The notes under the pieces were generated by a model. It did no database searches, was not told where the DNA came from, and saw only the letters and a program-made list of their open reading frames with translations. The translations under genes were made by a program, and so were the position numbers. From Vitis vinifera (taxonomy: Eukaryota; Streptophyta; Magnoliopsida; Vitales; Vitaceae), in assembly GCF_030704535.1 (NCBI RefSeq), contig NC_081818.1, positions 22,484,001 to 22,548,000 on the forward strand: a stretch of 64,000 nt of DNA, read 5' to 3'. Of the stretch, positions 23,716 through 37,677 are shown one piece after another. Each line of letters opens with the position of its first letter. Position 1 is the stretch's first letter.

Positions 23716-25722
23716 TGGTTTCTGCAGTTGGTGTGCAGATGAAGACGAGGACGGTAAGGTTTTAATTTGCGGAAGATTTTTGGTCCGCTTCTCAGGGCTC
23801 ATATCCACAAATTAAGCCCATGGATATGGATGCCTCACACCCCCAAGGATGTAATTGCAGAAAAATCTTATTAAGGTGGGCGCTTTTCGTATTTTCCAGT
23901 TTTGGCCCCAACAGCTTTGGAAAATATCTTTTCCTTACCAACAAATGGTCACGCCTTTCTACTTTTAGACCTTTGTGAACTCGACCTTGGACGCGAAGCT
24001 TCGGCCAAAACCCAAAAATGGATCTTTTTGAAAATAATTTTTAAAAATACTTCTTGTTATGAAGTTAAAGTAAAAATTTTAAAAAATAATAAGATAAAAA
24101 TAAAATAAAAATATGGTAATTATGAAAATATCAATACTTCAATTTTATAAATATATGGACAAATATTTTGATAGTTAAAGTCAAAAATAGAAAGTTATCT
24201 CAAATTAGATCTAATATTATAAATTTCATTATTATATTGGACATGACACTAACCAATGCATAGCTCTTAGACCTTTTGTTCAAGACCTTATTGAAGAGAG
24301 TAAGATCAAACTTGATGGAAATTCTATCCAATCTTCAACATCCGTCTCTGCTCCATCAAACCTCTCTCTGAACATGGTTCACGAACCTACTTCTTGATCA
24401 TATTTAGAAAGAGGGCAAGATTGTTTAGGGCCAACATCTTCAAGCATGCCAAAGGATGATATGTGCTTGATAAGGATGGAGTAGCATGTAGGAAAAAAAT
24501 GTTACAAAGTAATAATTATTGGTGCAAACCATTATGTGTAATTAAAATTTTTATTCTTTAATTATGAAGCTGAAAAATTAAATTTGTAAGAGTAACGTAT
24601 CAATCACTGGAGTGGCTGCTGCAACTGGGCTTTCTTGAAAATGGGCCTATGCAAATGGGCCGAAAATGACTAGCCTTGACCGGGGTCCGAAGACTGAATT
24701 AGAGTAGCTTGTGGTCCTCACCATCAAGGAACCGTTTTGTCAATTTGTGAATTGACTCCATTGATCTGTTCCCAAATACTATGAAACGTCGCCGTTTTAT
24801 CTGCCCGTTCGCGTACACGCACTGCTCCGCCAGCAGGCCCAAAGCGCTTTCACAATTCCTTCATTTTCTCTAGAAAATCTCGATCATCACTGAACTTCAA
24901 GCCATCATGCGCTTCTAGTACGGTACACAGGCATAGTTCGTTTTGGAGAAGAGCCCACATCCTCTTCTTCTTCCGGTGTTTATATTTATATATATAAATC
25001 AGAAAAGAAGAGAAAAACCTTCAGTTTCAGACCCAAATTCTTCTGAACCAGGTTGGTTTTTCTCAATTCCTTGGCTAATGCATAATTATAGAATCAGCCC
25101 CTTTGATATTTTTTGAAAAAAATTCATGGGTTATGAACCTTTTTCTCCAACATTTTCATGTTTCACTGCCAAATTCTAGATGCCGTCTTCTTTGTTTCGG
25201 ATTGCAGATATTGTGAGTAGTTATACCGTTCCCCTTTTGTCCTGTCCAGTAAAAATTTCCCTTCTCATCGCGTGACCTAGTTGGGGTTTTGGATTACATG
25301 GCAATGATTAGTTTGGAATTATGCTTCATATGGGTTCTCCTGTGAAGGATATCCATTGTGTTGTCTTGTTGTAGCATAAACACAGCATGTTCCTTCGCGG
25401 CCTTTGTAATATTCTCCTTAGCTTGTCTTTTGTTTCCTGGATTTTACTTCCTTTGTGGTCAATGGGATTCATGAATTTGTTATTGTATTTATTATTACTT
25501 TTAACAGCTACAGCATTTCTCTGTTTTTCAATTCATTGACTCATAGAAGTTGTCGCAACTTGATTGGATCAGTTATGCAATTCACTACCTTCATCATTGG
25601 GAAATTGTTTTTTGACTAATTAAGCTTTTTTCCGAAATTTCATTGGGTGTTATTCCTTTAGGTTATGTGATGGTTGAACTGGTTGATAGGGGGAGACATC
25701 GAGGAAAACTGTGTCATGTCAT
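23716..25722. other. Divergent intergenic region and TBC leader
   Basis: Separates the minus-strand FTSHi3-like gene from the plus-strand TBC gene and probably holds both promoters. A TATA-rich stretch (tttatatttatatatataaat, about 24978-24998) and a following donor (AACCAG|GTTGG near 25050) suggest a TBC leader exon spliced to an acceptor upstream of the first coding exon. The details are not certain. A gypsy-gag-like scrap lies at 24239-24397. Confidence 0.45.
24239..24397 (+). mobile_element. Scrap of a gypsy-type Gag reading frame
   Basis: A 53-codon open segment begins GHDTNQCIALRPFVQDLIEE and ends at a TGA. The GHDT-x-x-C-x-x-L...QDLI pattern resembles the region at and after zinc-knuckle-like sequences in plant Ty3/gypsy Gag proteins. 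It is isolated, with no neighbouring pol sequence or LTR. Confidence 0.35.
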
Positions 25723-28700
25723 ATGAGTTTTGGGTTGCAGAAGCTTGTTGGAGACAGTGGGATGGAAAGGAAAAGAATAGACGACTATGAACCAGGACCA
25801 ATTCCATCTCCTAAACCACTGGACAGATTTGGATTTATAAAGCAAGAATTTAATACATCTCCTGAAGGGTTAAGCAAGAGTAGGACAGCAAATGACCATG
25901 AGCGGTATGCTTTCTTTCATTGCTTTTTTGGTCAATTGAACATTGCAGCTTGAATGAGCATTATCCAAGAAGCTTCCTGTAGTGTGATGTATTCTGAATT
26001 GCACACTGCATGTGCTTATGTTCAGTAGATTTTTTCGTTTACTTGCTTTCATTCTAATGCTGTTAAAAGGATTACTTGATTAAAATTTTATGCAAAGTGA
26101 ATCCAGTTTGTACCTTTAATAATCAGATCTGATCCTAACCACTTTTATATTTTTAATATTTTATGATTATGAAAACTTCGTTATTTTGTGATCATGTTTC
26201 TAGATTTCATCATTACCAGGCATAGTAGAGAATTTTCTTTTTGTCAAAGCTCAATCTACGTCTTTATGTCTATTTTCTCTGTTGGTGATTTCTGCTTGAG
26301 GTTTAGATGTTATATTTTTCATCTAATTTTGAAGAATGAATTAGGCATTTAATTGGTAGATAGTTATATCAGTGGATAGAATATTATTCTTGTATTATTG
26401 CTACAAAAACTTGGGTTAAACTTACTTGATCAAGTATGTTATGTATAGAAACTTAGCAATGCAGCAAATGAAATCAGATCTGCTGTCCATCTGCTGCAAT
26501 AAGTGTAATATACACTTTCAAACAAATTTCCAGCAATTAATAACAGAAAATAGTTGAGGGATTTTGATATAATTGAAGCTAGGTTACAATAGATTGAATT
26601 TTTGGGTGTAAAAGACCAAATTCTGAATTTTGTGATTAGGTTAGAATAAAATGTTTACATGCTTGCTTCCTTAAAGAGTTGTTATCCTAGGGTTACAGTT
26701 ACCCCCACAGTCTCTTTCCTCTATCACTCTTAAAGCCTTATAATCCTAGCTCTTTATACTAAAAAAAAGTTGCATGATTACCATAAGTTTATTTCAAAAA
26801 ACTAGGATCCATATATATTGTATAAAAACTAATATACAACATAAGAAAGAAAGGAAAAGAAAGGGTTAATTTAAATACTCAAACTCCATGCTAGTGAACC
26901 AAGTTGACTAGTGGACCTGTTTGGTCTTGATATCTTAGATGTTCTTTTTTTTTTTTTTTTGATAGACAAAGAGAGATATCTTAGATGTTCTTTCATCATT
27001 CAGGATCTGAAGCATAAATCTTTTGAGGTTAAGCACCAGCTAAAGGGTCATGTAGAGGTCTTAGTTGTTGCAGGATGTTTTGTTGGTACATTATGCTATG
27101 TATTTTAAAGTTGAAAATGTTGTTGCAAACATTCTGTCCTTGGACTTTTCTTGATTGTGTCGTAGTCTCCATTGAAGACTCAAGGTTGTTGAGCAATCAA
27201 CTGGAATGACATGATAAGTATAGCGGGAATGATTTATTTAAGGCTTATAGTGGATTGAAAGTTTTTAACTTGTGCAAAAATGTTTTAAAAACTCCTTAAG
27301 TGCTCAAGAGCTAAGGAGAGTACTCAAGCGCTTTAAGGGCACTTAAGTATTCACAACAAAGATATCAATCTCCACAATTTCATTATTTCCATATTTTAAT
27401 AATTTTTTTTTTTTGGAAATTCGAGTCTAAGTCCACTAATTATTTGTATCCTATAAATACCATGCTAAAAATGGTTGAGTTTTTGATGCACTTTTTGGAA
27501 AAACTTAATTTGCCTAAAAATCTAATTTGTCCTCCCGTATCCAAACTCTTAAAAACATTTGTCTTTGCATTCGTTGGGTTGAGAAGGAAATCTACATCCC
27601 CTCAGGTGCTAAGGTAAGATCCACTGGGAGCGGACGTGGTACCATGTTGTGGATGTGAGGTTTAGTGTAAATGTTGGGGAGTAAGACCTAGGGATAGCTT
27701 TTTCTAGATAAATTTGTGTACTATTCTTTTGAATAGTTGATTTGTAATTAGAGGTCTCTGACTCCATGGTTTTTACATCCGTGTAGTCTCTAGGAGATTG
27801 TTTTGGTGGTTTTCCATGAAAGAATTCTTTGTGCCTTGTGCTTTGATTATTCTTTCCTCTTCTTTATATCAAAGGAGAAAGTTAAATAACTAAAAATAAT
27901 TAATTTTTGGCCTAAAAAGTTTCAAGCATCTATTTTCACCCCCCTCTAGTTGTTCCTTGAACAAGATCTTTAAACTTTCATGTTTCAACAAAAACTACCA
28001 CAAGTCATTGTGAGTAAAAATTGAAAAAAAAATTACCATTTGTGCTTGGATTACTTCTAGTTGAAATTTTTTATATTATTTACACAGTTCAGCCTTGTGA
28101 TTACTTAAATTGGGAACGATTTCATCAACCCCATAAAATTGAAGGCCTGTAGTTCCTCAGGAATTGGACAATTAGATGTTTGCTAAGCTTCTTCAAACTC
28201 AACATAGTTTTAAACATCTATTCTTGCTCTTGATGGCTTCCGGAAATACGTACAACATTGAACTTATATTTGGCAATGGCCATATAAGCACCCTCTGTGA
28301 AAACATTGCATGGCCTCTTTTATTGGGCTGGTCACTATTAGTCTTCAATTAGCTTTGGTAACCTGTTTAGTGTATGCTTTATTCCATCATTTTTGGATCT
28401 TTATCATGCTTTATTATAAATGTCTTGCCACGTCTTTTAAGTGGGCTTTTTAAAAATAACACAACATGGATCTATGAGGACAATAACCCCATAATGTGCA
28501 TATACCTCATATCAAATTATAGCAATAAAAGTTACTAAAATCTTAACTATTTGGAGTTGGTTATAGATCAACTCTTTCCATTCGGATGGCCATTTCATCT
28601 ATTAAATCAAAGGCTATAATGTCTATCTCACTGCCTTGTCTCAGGTTCCTTTTTGTTTTCAACTTGTCCTCATAGCATTTGAACTTGAATCAAATAACTT

Positions 28701-31700
28701 CATTGTGAATGAGCCAATTATCAATAAAACGAATTATAGGAAATTGATTACTAGCTCTTTCGTTTTCTTTTTTGGTCAGGGCTCCATGTAAATAATTGAT
28801 AATTATATGTTGTGTCACAAATAAGCTGGTTGCAGTGGGACATTGGCTCTCTTAACCAATTTAGACTCTTCTGTTCTCTATTGGTTCCCATTGTTTTTCT
28901 GCCTGAAGTTTCATTTACCATAAGGAAAAAGAATGGTAAATAATATAGTACGAACTAATAAATATGTTCACACGTTCTCTGTAAGCATTTTCTTTTTAGT
29001 CTCTCTTTTGGTGTACGAAAAATTGGAGCCAAGTGAGATAATTAGTCTCTAGCTTTCTTGAGACAATCTGTTTTTCCATTGCTTCAATGCAGAACTATGA
29101 GATTTAATAGGTCATGGTTTGGAATTAAATATTTGTTGTGCTCCAAAATGATCTTTCCTGTCATTCTCTTTATTTTTAATATGGAAGGCTTGTAATTTAA
29201 GCAGTATCTGTTTTCTCAAGTAGTGATTTTCTGTGATTGTCTATGTGTACAGTTGTGTGTATTATATGTGTATGCGCAGGTATGGATGCCAATGAAAATA
29301 CTTTGAGGGGTGTTTGGTTTTGCAAAATGGAGTTTTTTTGGCTGTGTTTGTGTATGTTTTTCTCTTGCTATAAGCATTACCGGATATTTTACTACAAGAC
29401 ATAAGGTCCTTTTTCAGGGAGGAAAGACGGGTTAGAAAATGGAGGAAAATGATTGGAATTGGAGGGAGTGATTGGAAGCATTACGTTAGGAGGAAACCTA
29501 ATGTGGTTAAAAGACGTATAAGAAAAGGAATTCCTGATTGTTTAAGGGGACTTGTTTGGCAGTTGATCTCAGGAAGTCGTGACCTCTTGCTGATGAACCC
29601 TGGAGTTTATGAGGTATACCTTTTTCTTATTTTCTCATTTCAAAAGGTAACCTTGGTTAGATTTTTCTAGATTTTTTTTATATGCTATATTTATTGCTTT
29701 ATTTATCTTCATTGGTTACAAGTTTGAATGCAAGTTCCATGAAGAAAGATCTATTTCCACCCACCTTTCTCTCTCTCTCTCAACACACACACACACACAC
29801 ACATATAGGAGGAGATGTAAACTGATTATGAGTCTATGATACAGAAGCTCGGCCTCTCGGCCTCATGCTATAAGTAGTAAGCTTTTGTTTCAATTCGAAT
29901 TTCAGTTATTGTTATTGATTGATTTGATGCATATGAATACTACTTTGGCATGTTTTTGTTTTGTTTTTCTTTGTACATGAAATAGACTCTTACCTCTTTG
30001 TTAATGTGCTGGAACTGTTGTTGTCACTATAAATTAGCTTTTAAGGCAAAGCCATTGCTCTTGGAAGTACCTGAAGCTTAAGGCATAGGTTAGGATCCAA
30101 GCATTTACTGGTCAGCCAGTTGGATGTCATGCCAAATCTAAACTGTACTTGAGAGCCAAGTGGAACTTAATCTTGCTAATTCTTGTTCTATCATATGATA
30201 TATTTGCTGAACTCTTCTCCTTGGTCATATATAATGGCAAAGAAGGGGCAGACTGGATAACTAGTTGGCAGTATCGTTCCCATTCTGGTTCCTTATTACT
30301 AGCTTACAAGTTTGATGAAGTTGCCTGTATTATAAATATCTGACATAGGCTTCAAGTTAATCAGTTTGAGCTTCCTGTTGATTAATGAATTTGATGCTTC
30401 TGGTGGTTTTAATGAAATATTTTACTGCGTAGCTAATGTAAGAACTAACTTCATGTCTGAACTTTTAACACCTCCACCAACAGTGGTGGCTCAATTTAGA
30501 AGATAAATATGGGTATTCAAACTAGATGATTGACCTCTAACATGCAAGTTTCATTCTCTTATTAACTGATATTTGTATTGGATAATGACAATAAGCCAAA
30601 GGAACTAAATGAAGTAGAGGTATTGAGTCTACTTTTGTGATTCTTTACTTATTATGCAATCAAATGACTTAAATGCCCCTCAAGTGTATTAAAAAATCAT
30701 TAGTTCAGAGTTTTGGTTATGTGACAACCAATAACTGAAGTTGCCAGTATGCTTCCATCATTGAGAGTTCTAGTCTTAGTGCCTGTTTATTTATTTTCTT
30801 TCTTTGGTTGAAGTCCAAAAGCCCCTACTTTCTTTTGATTGTTGAGTTGTGGCAGTCTAGTTGGCGTAGGGAGGAACCCTTATGCATGTGTTTCCCACTT
30901 TGTATGCCTTTTCTTTGGCTAAAGAGGCCTAGGAAGCAGATGTATGGGAAGAGCAAGGAGAGGAAGAACGTTAGAATCTGTGTTTTGCTAGACAACTGAA
31001 CAAGTGGGAGATGGAAAGTGTGGAGTCTTTTTTCTTCAGGTTGCAAGGGGAAATTGTGAAGAGGGGAGAGAAGGACAGGATGGTGTGGATGGGTTCAAGG
31101 AATGATTTCATTCTGGTCAAATATCTTTATTTTATGCTGAAGTTGAGGTGCTCATTCCTTTCCTAGAGGGCATTTGTCTAAAGTGAATTTTTTTGCTTGG
31201 GGAGCTTGTTGGAGAAAGGCATTAACTTTACATCAACTTCAAAGGAGAGGATGGCCTTTGACAGACAAATGTTACCCTTCTAAAAGTGGGGTGGAATGTA
31301 TTGATCACATCCTTCTTCATTGCGTTAAAGCTAGGGAGTTATGGCACTTGCAATTTTCTTTATTTGGAGTCATTTGGGTCCATCCTCTTTCAGTTAGGGG
31401 ACACTCGTAGATTGGCATGGCGCCTTCATGCAGTAGAAGGTTTGGGGAGCTGCCCCTTTGTGTATTTTTTGGACTTTGTGGAAGGAAAGTAACTGAAAAG
31501 TCTTTGAAAATGAGGAGCAATTGGCTATTGAAGAGTTCTTTTGTTAAAAGTTTGTTGACATGGGTTAGGATGTACATAGCAAAAGGATCAATGCCTTTAA
31601 TTGATTTTGTAGATTAGGTGGGATCTAGATGAGGGAGAGAGCAATTTTTTGTTTTTTTCCTCTTCCTGGCCATGCCTTTTATTATCTTTTATATACAACC

Positions 31701-34700
31701 TGTGTGCCTTGGTGTATAGCTCTTCTTATTGATATATATCTTCTCTTTGCTTATCAAAAAAATGTTGGGTGTAGCTTGAATTGATGATACAGGTGGACTA
31801 CAATACTGGTTAACTTGTATGATGAAAACTGATATTTTTCGTAGATTTCTGATGATCCTTTGATATTTGGGAGTTCCTTTCAGATAGATTCTCTTCATAT
31901 TCTTATTGTGCTGATGAAAAATGTACTTGTCCAGCAACTGGTAATATACGAGACATCTGCTTCAGAATTGGATATAATTCGAGATATTTCTCGTACCTTC
32001 CCATCACATGTTTTCTTCCAGCAGAGACATGGACCTGGTCAAAGGTCCCTCTACAATGTTTTGAAGGCATACTCTGTGTATGACAGAGATGTTGGATATG
32101 TTCAGGTTTGGATCTCATGTATCTCATCACTCTTCTATTTACTGTTTGTAGGATACTGAATGACATTGGATTGGTATCGTTTGAAATGCAGGGAATGGGA
32201 TTTTTAGCTGGCTTACTGCTTCTTTATATGAGTGAAGAAGATGCATTCTGGTTGATGGTTGCATTACTTAAAGGAGCTGTTCATGCTCCAATGGAAGGAT
32301 TATATTTGGTAAACTTTCTTTCTTCAGATAAAAATTTTTGGTAATCTTTATTTTTTGACTTTCGAGGAATTTTGATCTCACTCTAGAAGATGAGAAGCTT
32401 AACTTGTCAGATGTAAGTGACTAACGTTAGGCAACTAATAGAGCTTGGATAGTAGAATGACTTAGGCTTCCTGTCAGCTTAGATAGCATGAGATATTTTT
32501 TTTTTTTGAGAAAATTTTTCTATGGTTTCTGAAAGATAAAAACTCCCAATATAGTGTAATGGTTAAAACAGCTCATGTGTTTAAACCAAATGGCTGGGAT
32601 AAGGCTTTGTTGATGTGAGTTGAGTTGAATTTAGTGTTTTGGAAGAGTGTGGAAGGAAGGATTGTTGTCTGAAGATCTTCTGTACCTCCCCACCTACAAT
32701 TACTGGGAAAGCCCAATGCCACTCCTTGGGAACAATGGAGCTTCATATGACCTCTCTAGTCCAGGTGCTGTAGTGTGCATCTCCATGACATGTCTATTCA
32801 CTGTACCTCTCTACTATAAATTCTTTAACCAATCATAACCCTTAAGCATGGAAGTGTGGCCTTTGGCTTCTTGTGTTCAGTTACATTCCACGATACTAAT
32901 TTTTGTATTAATAGAAAGAGTGCACATGCTCTGTGTGGATTTAATTCTAGGATGACAAGAAGTTAACTGAGATTGGGGTTTATTAAATTTGAATGGGAAG
33001 ATCAGTTACAAATGTGGTAGGTGATTACATTTATATACTTCATCAAAGTGAGGCCAAACAATGGATAGGATTTCAAGTCAATTGCTTCCGTAATATTCTA
33101 GTAGGTATAGATTTATGGTTAATATCTTAGCATGATTGGTGGATGATAGGATATTCAATAATATATACCAAAAATTATGAATCATTTTATTTATTGTTTG
33201 GTTTTGGATGGGATTTCATATGTACAACAAAATTAGAAAATAAATGTGACTGCATGTTCCACGTCACTGCAGTTCCAATATAAGAAATGGACCAGTAAGA
33301 CCCTGTTGCAGTTTTATTTTTCTGTTTTCTAGGACCTGCAAGGCTCTGTTATACCCCATAGACATCTATTGACTTCTTCTGCCCAAATCAAAAGTTTTTT
33401 GTTTTTTTGTTTTTTTTTTTTTGCCAACATTAATGGAAAATTTAGTCAACAACCTTAGTGAGAGGATCATACCATGAAGAACTTGGATCGAGTTTAGATT
33501 ATATTCCCCCCAATATTGTCTATTTCATCTCAAAACCCAAACTTGGACTGTAAATTGAAGTTGTCAGATTAGACAAAACCTATGTCACCTAACTTGATGA
33601 TTTACTTTTGAGAATGCTTCTCCTGGGATCATAAGTCTTATTTTGACCTTTCCTCGTGCTTCCCTAGTATCCTTAAAAGTGATAAGATAAAAACTTCAAC
33701 AGGAGTGATTCATTAAATGCAGGTTACCATATTTATCATAAATACAAACTGATTTTTTCTTTTTCTTATTCTTATTATAATTTTACTGTATTGATTACAT
33801 AATGAAAACTTATGCTAGTGTTGTATTTTGTGTGTTAAATGCTTATAATTCAAATATATAGTTCTTGGTTTTTGTGAGCAACATTAGTTCCAAGTCATTA
33901 GTATGTTGTCTTTGCAATTGGGAGAATTTATGAAGATTCTAAATTTCTTGTCTTTAAGCTGTTAAGGACTTTTTCTTGGAAGCCACCTTGACAGCAATCT
34001 TAGTAGAGTTCCTTCCCTGACTTTGTGGGTGCTTTAAGTTTTCTGAGGTTTAGAATAAGCACTGGACTGGCCATAAGTTCATCATTATGTGAAGCAACTC
34101 TAACTTGTTGTCTGTTTGTGATGATAGCAGAACACATTCCAGTTCTCTAAATATTATTATTCATGCTTGTGGAGTAGGTGGGCTTGCCTCTGGTACAGCA
34201 ATACCTTTTTCAGTTTGAAAACTTGGTGAGGGAGCAGTTGCCAAGGCTGGGAGAACATTTTACTCAAGAAGTAATAAGCCCTAGCATGTATGCAAGTCAG
34301 TGGTTCATAACTGTTTTCTCATACTCTTTCCCATTCCATTTGGCTCTTCGAATTTGGGATGTCTTTCTTTATGAGGTTAGTGGTCTAAAAGCTCATTAAA
34401 TTCTCCAATAGGCACCATTATTTTGTTTTAGGAACATTTTTATTCCTTGGGCAGGGTGTTAAAATCGTTTTCCAAGTTGGTCTGGCCCTACTGAAATATT
34501 GCCATGATGACTTAGTGAGTATCCCTGGTCCTTGTTTCCTTTAGATCCAAATAATTAGTACTTTTTATGCTTATTAAATGAATATATTTATCTGATCAGA
34601 CAAAACTACCTTTCGAGAAACTCATACATGCTTTGCGTAACTTCCCTGAGGATGCAATGAATCCAGATACACTATTACCGATGGCCTACTCAATCAAGGT

Positions 34701-35689
34701 TCTCTCTCTCTTCCTCTTACCTCTTTTCTCTTGTGCTAGCGCCATTAAAGTTATTGATAGTTGATTTTAAATGCTAAATTATTTGTTGCTTTTATTCCTT
34801 CCAATGAATGTTTCATTTGCTTTTCAAATTTAGGAACATTTTACGAAGAAATAATTATTTCATGGGACTCAACCATGAGAATCACTTCCAAAAAACTTGG
34901 CATCTATAAAAGAAAATTTTGCTAATTACACTTTCAAATTTTTTACTAATTTGACTCATGTGCACTGAACTGCAAAACAAACATACTAATTTATTGGAAT
35001 TGCTACTGTTTGTATTTTCTGTTGCACAAAATGTTTACATCAGGTGAAATGGGCAAATATTTGAGTTCCAACTGAACTGATGAGAAATTTAGTTGGAATA
35101 TTCATATTAGAGTTTATGTTCTATTGACCAGAATGATGTTACTTTCATTTGAAAGGATTGCTGTATGTTTCCATTTTTTGGAAATTGCATGGGAATCTTG
35201 TCCTTTCACACTCTTTCAGAATTTACTTGTGTAAAAATATTACTAAAAGATCTTGATAATCTTCTTGATGCAAATTGTTAATTTATTTCGAACACAAATT
35301 ATTACTTACATTTTATGATAATCATGGGTGAGTCGTGTTTGTATGGACTAATTGTCCTTATCAGCTAATAAACATCAAATAACTTCTTGGTAGAAAAGTG
35401 AGCTCAAGTGTGTAGCAAAAAAATTAGAGACTGCATAACCTACTTTCCGCTGGAACATGTAAAGAATAGCTTAAGTACCAAGGCACCTAGTCCCTAAATT
35501 ACACATGTATTTTGACTTGTACAAAAATGTCCATGGTGCTTTAGACCAAATTATACACACTATTTTATAAATTTTTTTATAGGCAATAAAAGATGTATAT
35601 ATGTGGCAAGAAAAATTACATCAAAGTAGACAAGACCTGTACAACGGGCACAAAAAGGCAAAGCTATTCAAGAGAGAACACAAAAAAAC

Positions 35690-35727
<38 letters not shown>

Positions 35728-37252
35728 CAGACACTAACCAATTAACAAAATCAATCAAAGGCACCGAGCCTTCCTTTATGTAAATCCTCACCCATGCTAA
35801 GAGATTACTATGGAATAAACATTTCACCCACTTCAAAAGCAACTGTATTAATGGGAAAGTCTCATTCCTTCCTAATAGCTTTCCAAACACCAACCTCATA
35901 CCCCTCTCTCACATCCTAAGAACACCAACCCCCTTCTTCCTTCCCATACTTCCCCTCTATAACCTGTTTACAAAAAACATCCCCTTCAAAAGTGAATCTC
36001 CAACTTCACTTACCAAGAAGGGCCCAATTAAGGGATGATAGACTTCTAATGACCAAACCCACCTTCCTCCTATCCATGTGATCAGTAGCTCATTTAACTA
36101 AATGAAGCTTACTCTTCAAAGCCCCTCTTTCCCATAAAAAGTCCCTTTGAATCTTCTCTAGTCTCAACCTCACTTTCTAGGGATAGCAAACAAGGTGTTG
36201 TAGTAGATAGGCATTTTGAATTAAGTGCGTTGAATCAACGTGAGTCTTCCCCCTTCAGAATTATACTGCCTCTTCAACATAGACAACCTTCTACAAAACC
36301 TCTCCACTACCCCATTCCAAACTGAACTAGGTCTTAACGGAGCACTCAAAGGCAAACCTAAGTAGGTAGATGGAAACTCTCCCACCTTGCAATCCAACTC
36401 CAATGCCAATTCCATCACACGCCTAGTTTATTTTCAGGCCTGAGGTTGTTTCAAACCACATGAGAAGCCAACTCAAATGAACCATTCGATCTTGAGAATC
36501 CTTGCAAAAAAACAAAGTATTGTTTGCAAACAAAAGGTGGAACACCTTCATACCCTCACTTTCCTTCCCCCTCTCTTTAAAACCCGACAAAAAACCGCCC
36601 TCCCCATCCAAGAGGCAAATCAACACTTCCATGGCCAGTACGAATAAATACAGAGTGAGAGAGGGTCCCCTTGTCTCAAACCCTAGAGCTTTGGGAAAAA
36701 AAAATCGGATGAAGTACCTTTAACAAGCATTGAGAATCTTGTTGTGGATATGTACCATTTAATCCAATCCAATTCAGTCCTAACCAAACCCTATCTTTTT
36801 AAGAATAGCAAGCAAAAAAGCCAAGTTAACATGGTCATATGTCTTTTCAATGTTAAGTTTACAAATTGCTCCACTAGAACCACTCTTTAGCTTAGGGTCA
36901 ATAGCCTCATTTGCTATAAGGGCACATCTAGATTCAGTCTCATACACCTCTTATAATTGACATTCCTAGATTCAGGCTCTCCTTTCACTATCTATATACT
37001 TTGGTCTCAACTACCTTTGTTATGCCAATTCCATCTCTTCTAGCCATATCTCCTTTGTGCATAAGATGTTCATTTCAGGGGAAGCAAGATTCCTCATCAG
37101 TAATTTATTAATGATTTTGATTCACAATTCATATGTATACGTTTTGGTTAATAAATTAGGTGTCTAAGCGACTAGAGGAGCTGAAGTTGGAGTATGAGAA
37201 GCAAAATGGAAAGCAAGCTCAGTCTGGAGAATCTAGTGGAAAGCAGAAATAG
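25723..37252 (+). CDS. TBC-domain Rab GTPase-activating protein (PAM1-like)
   Basis: Accelerates GTP hydrolysis by Rab/Ypt GTPases in vesicle traffic. Exons 25723-25904, 29418-29613, 31935-32105, 32192-32308, 34178-34375, 34455-34514, 34600-34698 and 37160-37252 join without frame conflict into 371 aa, near the roughly 355 aa I recall for plant PAM1-like proteins. The TBC domain spans about 96-320: [15 protein letters not shown] (96-110), the arginine-finger motif IxxDxxR as IIRDISR (140-146), and the glutamine finger YVQ (181-183) followed by GMGFLAG. Both catalytic fingers are present, so activity is expected. The C terminus is charged and coiled-coil-like ([14 protein letters not shown]). 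The in-frame ATG at 25762 ([12 protein letters not shown]) is an alternative start, and a possible acceptor at 25740 would favour it. Introns are large and hold a LINE fragment, an antisense LINE and an LTR scrap. A decayed partial copy lies at 43.6-55.3 kb. Confidence 0.9.
27420..27990 (+). mobile_element. LTR-retrotransposon terminal fragment in TBC intron 1
   Basis: This intronic stretch (aagatccactgggagcgg, then gtggatgtgaggtttagtg, gtagtctctaggagattg, and ending near caccccc) reads like the LTR of plant Ty1/copia elements. No coding part is present. Family and boundaries are from pattern memory and are approximate. Confidence 0.35.
29758..29805. repeat. (CT)n/(CA)n microsatellite in TBC intron 2
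   Basis: A (CT)n run followed by a (CA)n run ending before catatagg. The matching locus in the duplicate (44381-44447) has a much longer CT/CCCT tract. Confidence 0.7.
30780..31763 (+). mobile_element. LINE 3' end fragment in TBC intron 2
   Basis: Fragments of the LINE C-terminal (zf-RVT-like) domain are readable: [28 protein letters not shown] and HILLHC. The fragment ends with gcttatcaaaaaaa, a poly(A)-type 3' end. The same fragment is in the duplicate (45440-46466), so the insertion predates the duplication. Broken by stops. Confidence 0.65.
35571..36950 (-). mobile_element. 5'-truncated LINE inserted antisense in TBC intron 7
   Basis: The minus strand encodes reverse-transcriptase pieces: [17 protein letters not shown] (the FADDT catalytic motif altered to FANNT), [15 protein letters not shown] and STYLGLPL, followed toward 35800 by [15 protein letters not shown] sequence. 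The 3' end is a T-rich run on the plus strand (atttttttat at 35571-35580). It is flanked by TTATAA at 35565-35570 and 36951-36956. The duplicate near 54350-54365 has the empty site, so it inserted after the duplication. Frames are broken. Confidence 0.75.
35692..35724. repeat. (CT)n microsatellite
   Basis: A pure CT run of about 16 units inside the antisense LINE, near its 3' end. Confidence 0.85.
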
Positions 37253-37619
37253 CTGCAGCAAAGATGCCTCTCAACCGGAGAGACTTAAGCCGAGAAGTCT
37301 GAGCCATATGCTGATTCTTTTATTCTTTTGCCATGTTTGTCTGTATTGCTCGAGGAAAATGTACATCGAAGAAACAATTCCATGAATTTATGCTTAAAAG
37401 TATCATGTGCCATGCAAAATTCCATTTTGTATGCTGAAATCTTTTTATCAGACAAGGTGAAAGTGGTGGAAAGTGTTGTTATCTACTCATCTTCTCTATG
37501 CATTATGTGTAGAGGCTGTAGGTGCTGTACTGAGTGTGAGTGGTAAGTGGTTCCAAATATTCTACAACTTTTTTTATTATTACCATCCAACAAAATACAG
37601 CCACCTGTTTCAGCCCTTG

Positions 37620-37675
<56 letters not shown>
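37620..37675. repeat. (TTA)n microsatellite
   Basis: About 18 uninterrupted TTA/ATT units just beyond the end of the duplicated segment. Confidence 0.9.

Positions 37676-37677
<2 letters not shown>

Larger units (their letters stand above)
28235..37497 (+). repeat. Duplicated segment, copy A (intact TBC exons 2-8)
   Basis: From about 28235 (acgtacaacattgaactta) to about 37497 (gttgttatctactcatctt), exons and introns are collinear with 42402-55553. Identity covers non-coding DNA, so this is a genomic duplication and not a retrocopy. In exon 7, 9 of 99 bases differ between copies. Copy A carries the functional exons and a younger antisense LINE. Confidence 0.85.

Noticed and set aside
29758..29805. 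Regularly spaced repeats suggesting a CRISPR-like array
   Set aside because: Plain dinucleotide microsatellites; no repeat-spacer structure, and the genome is eukaryotic.
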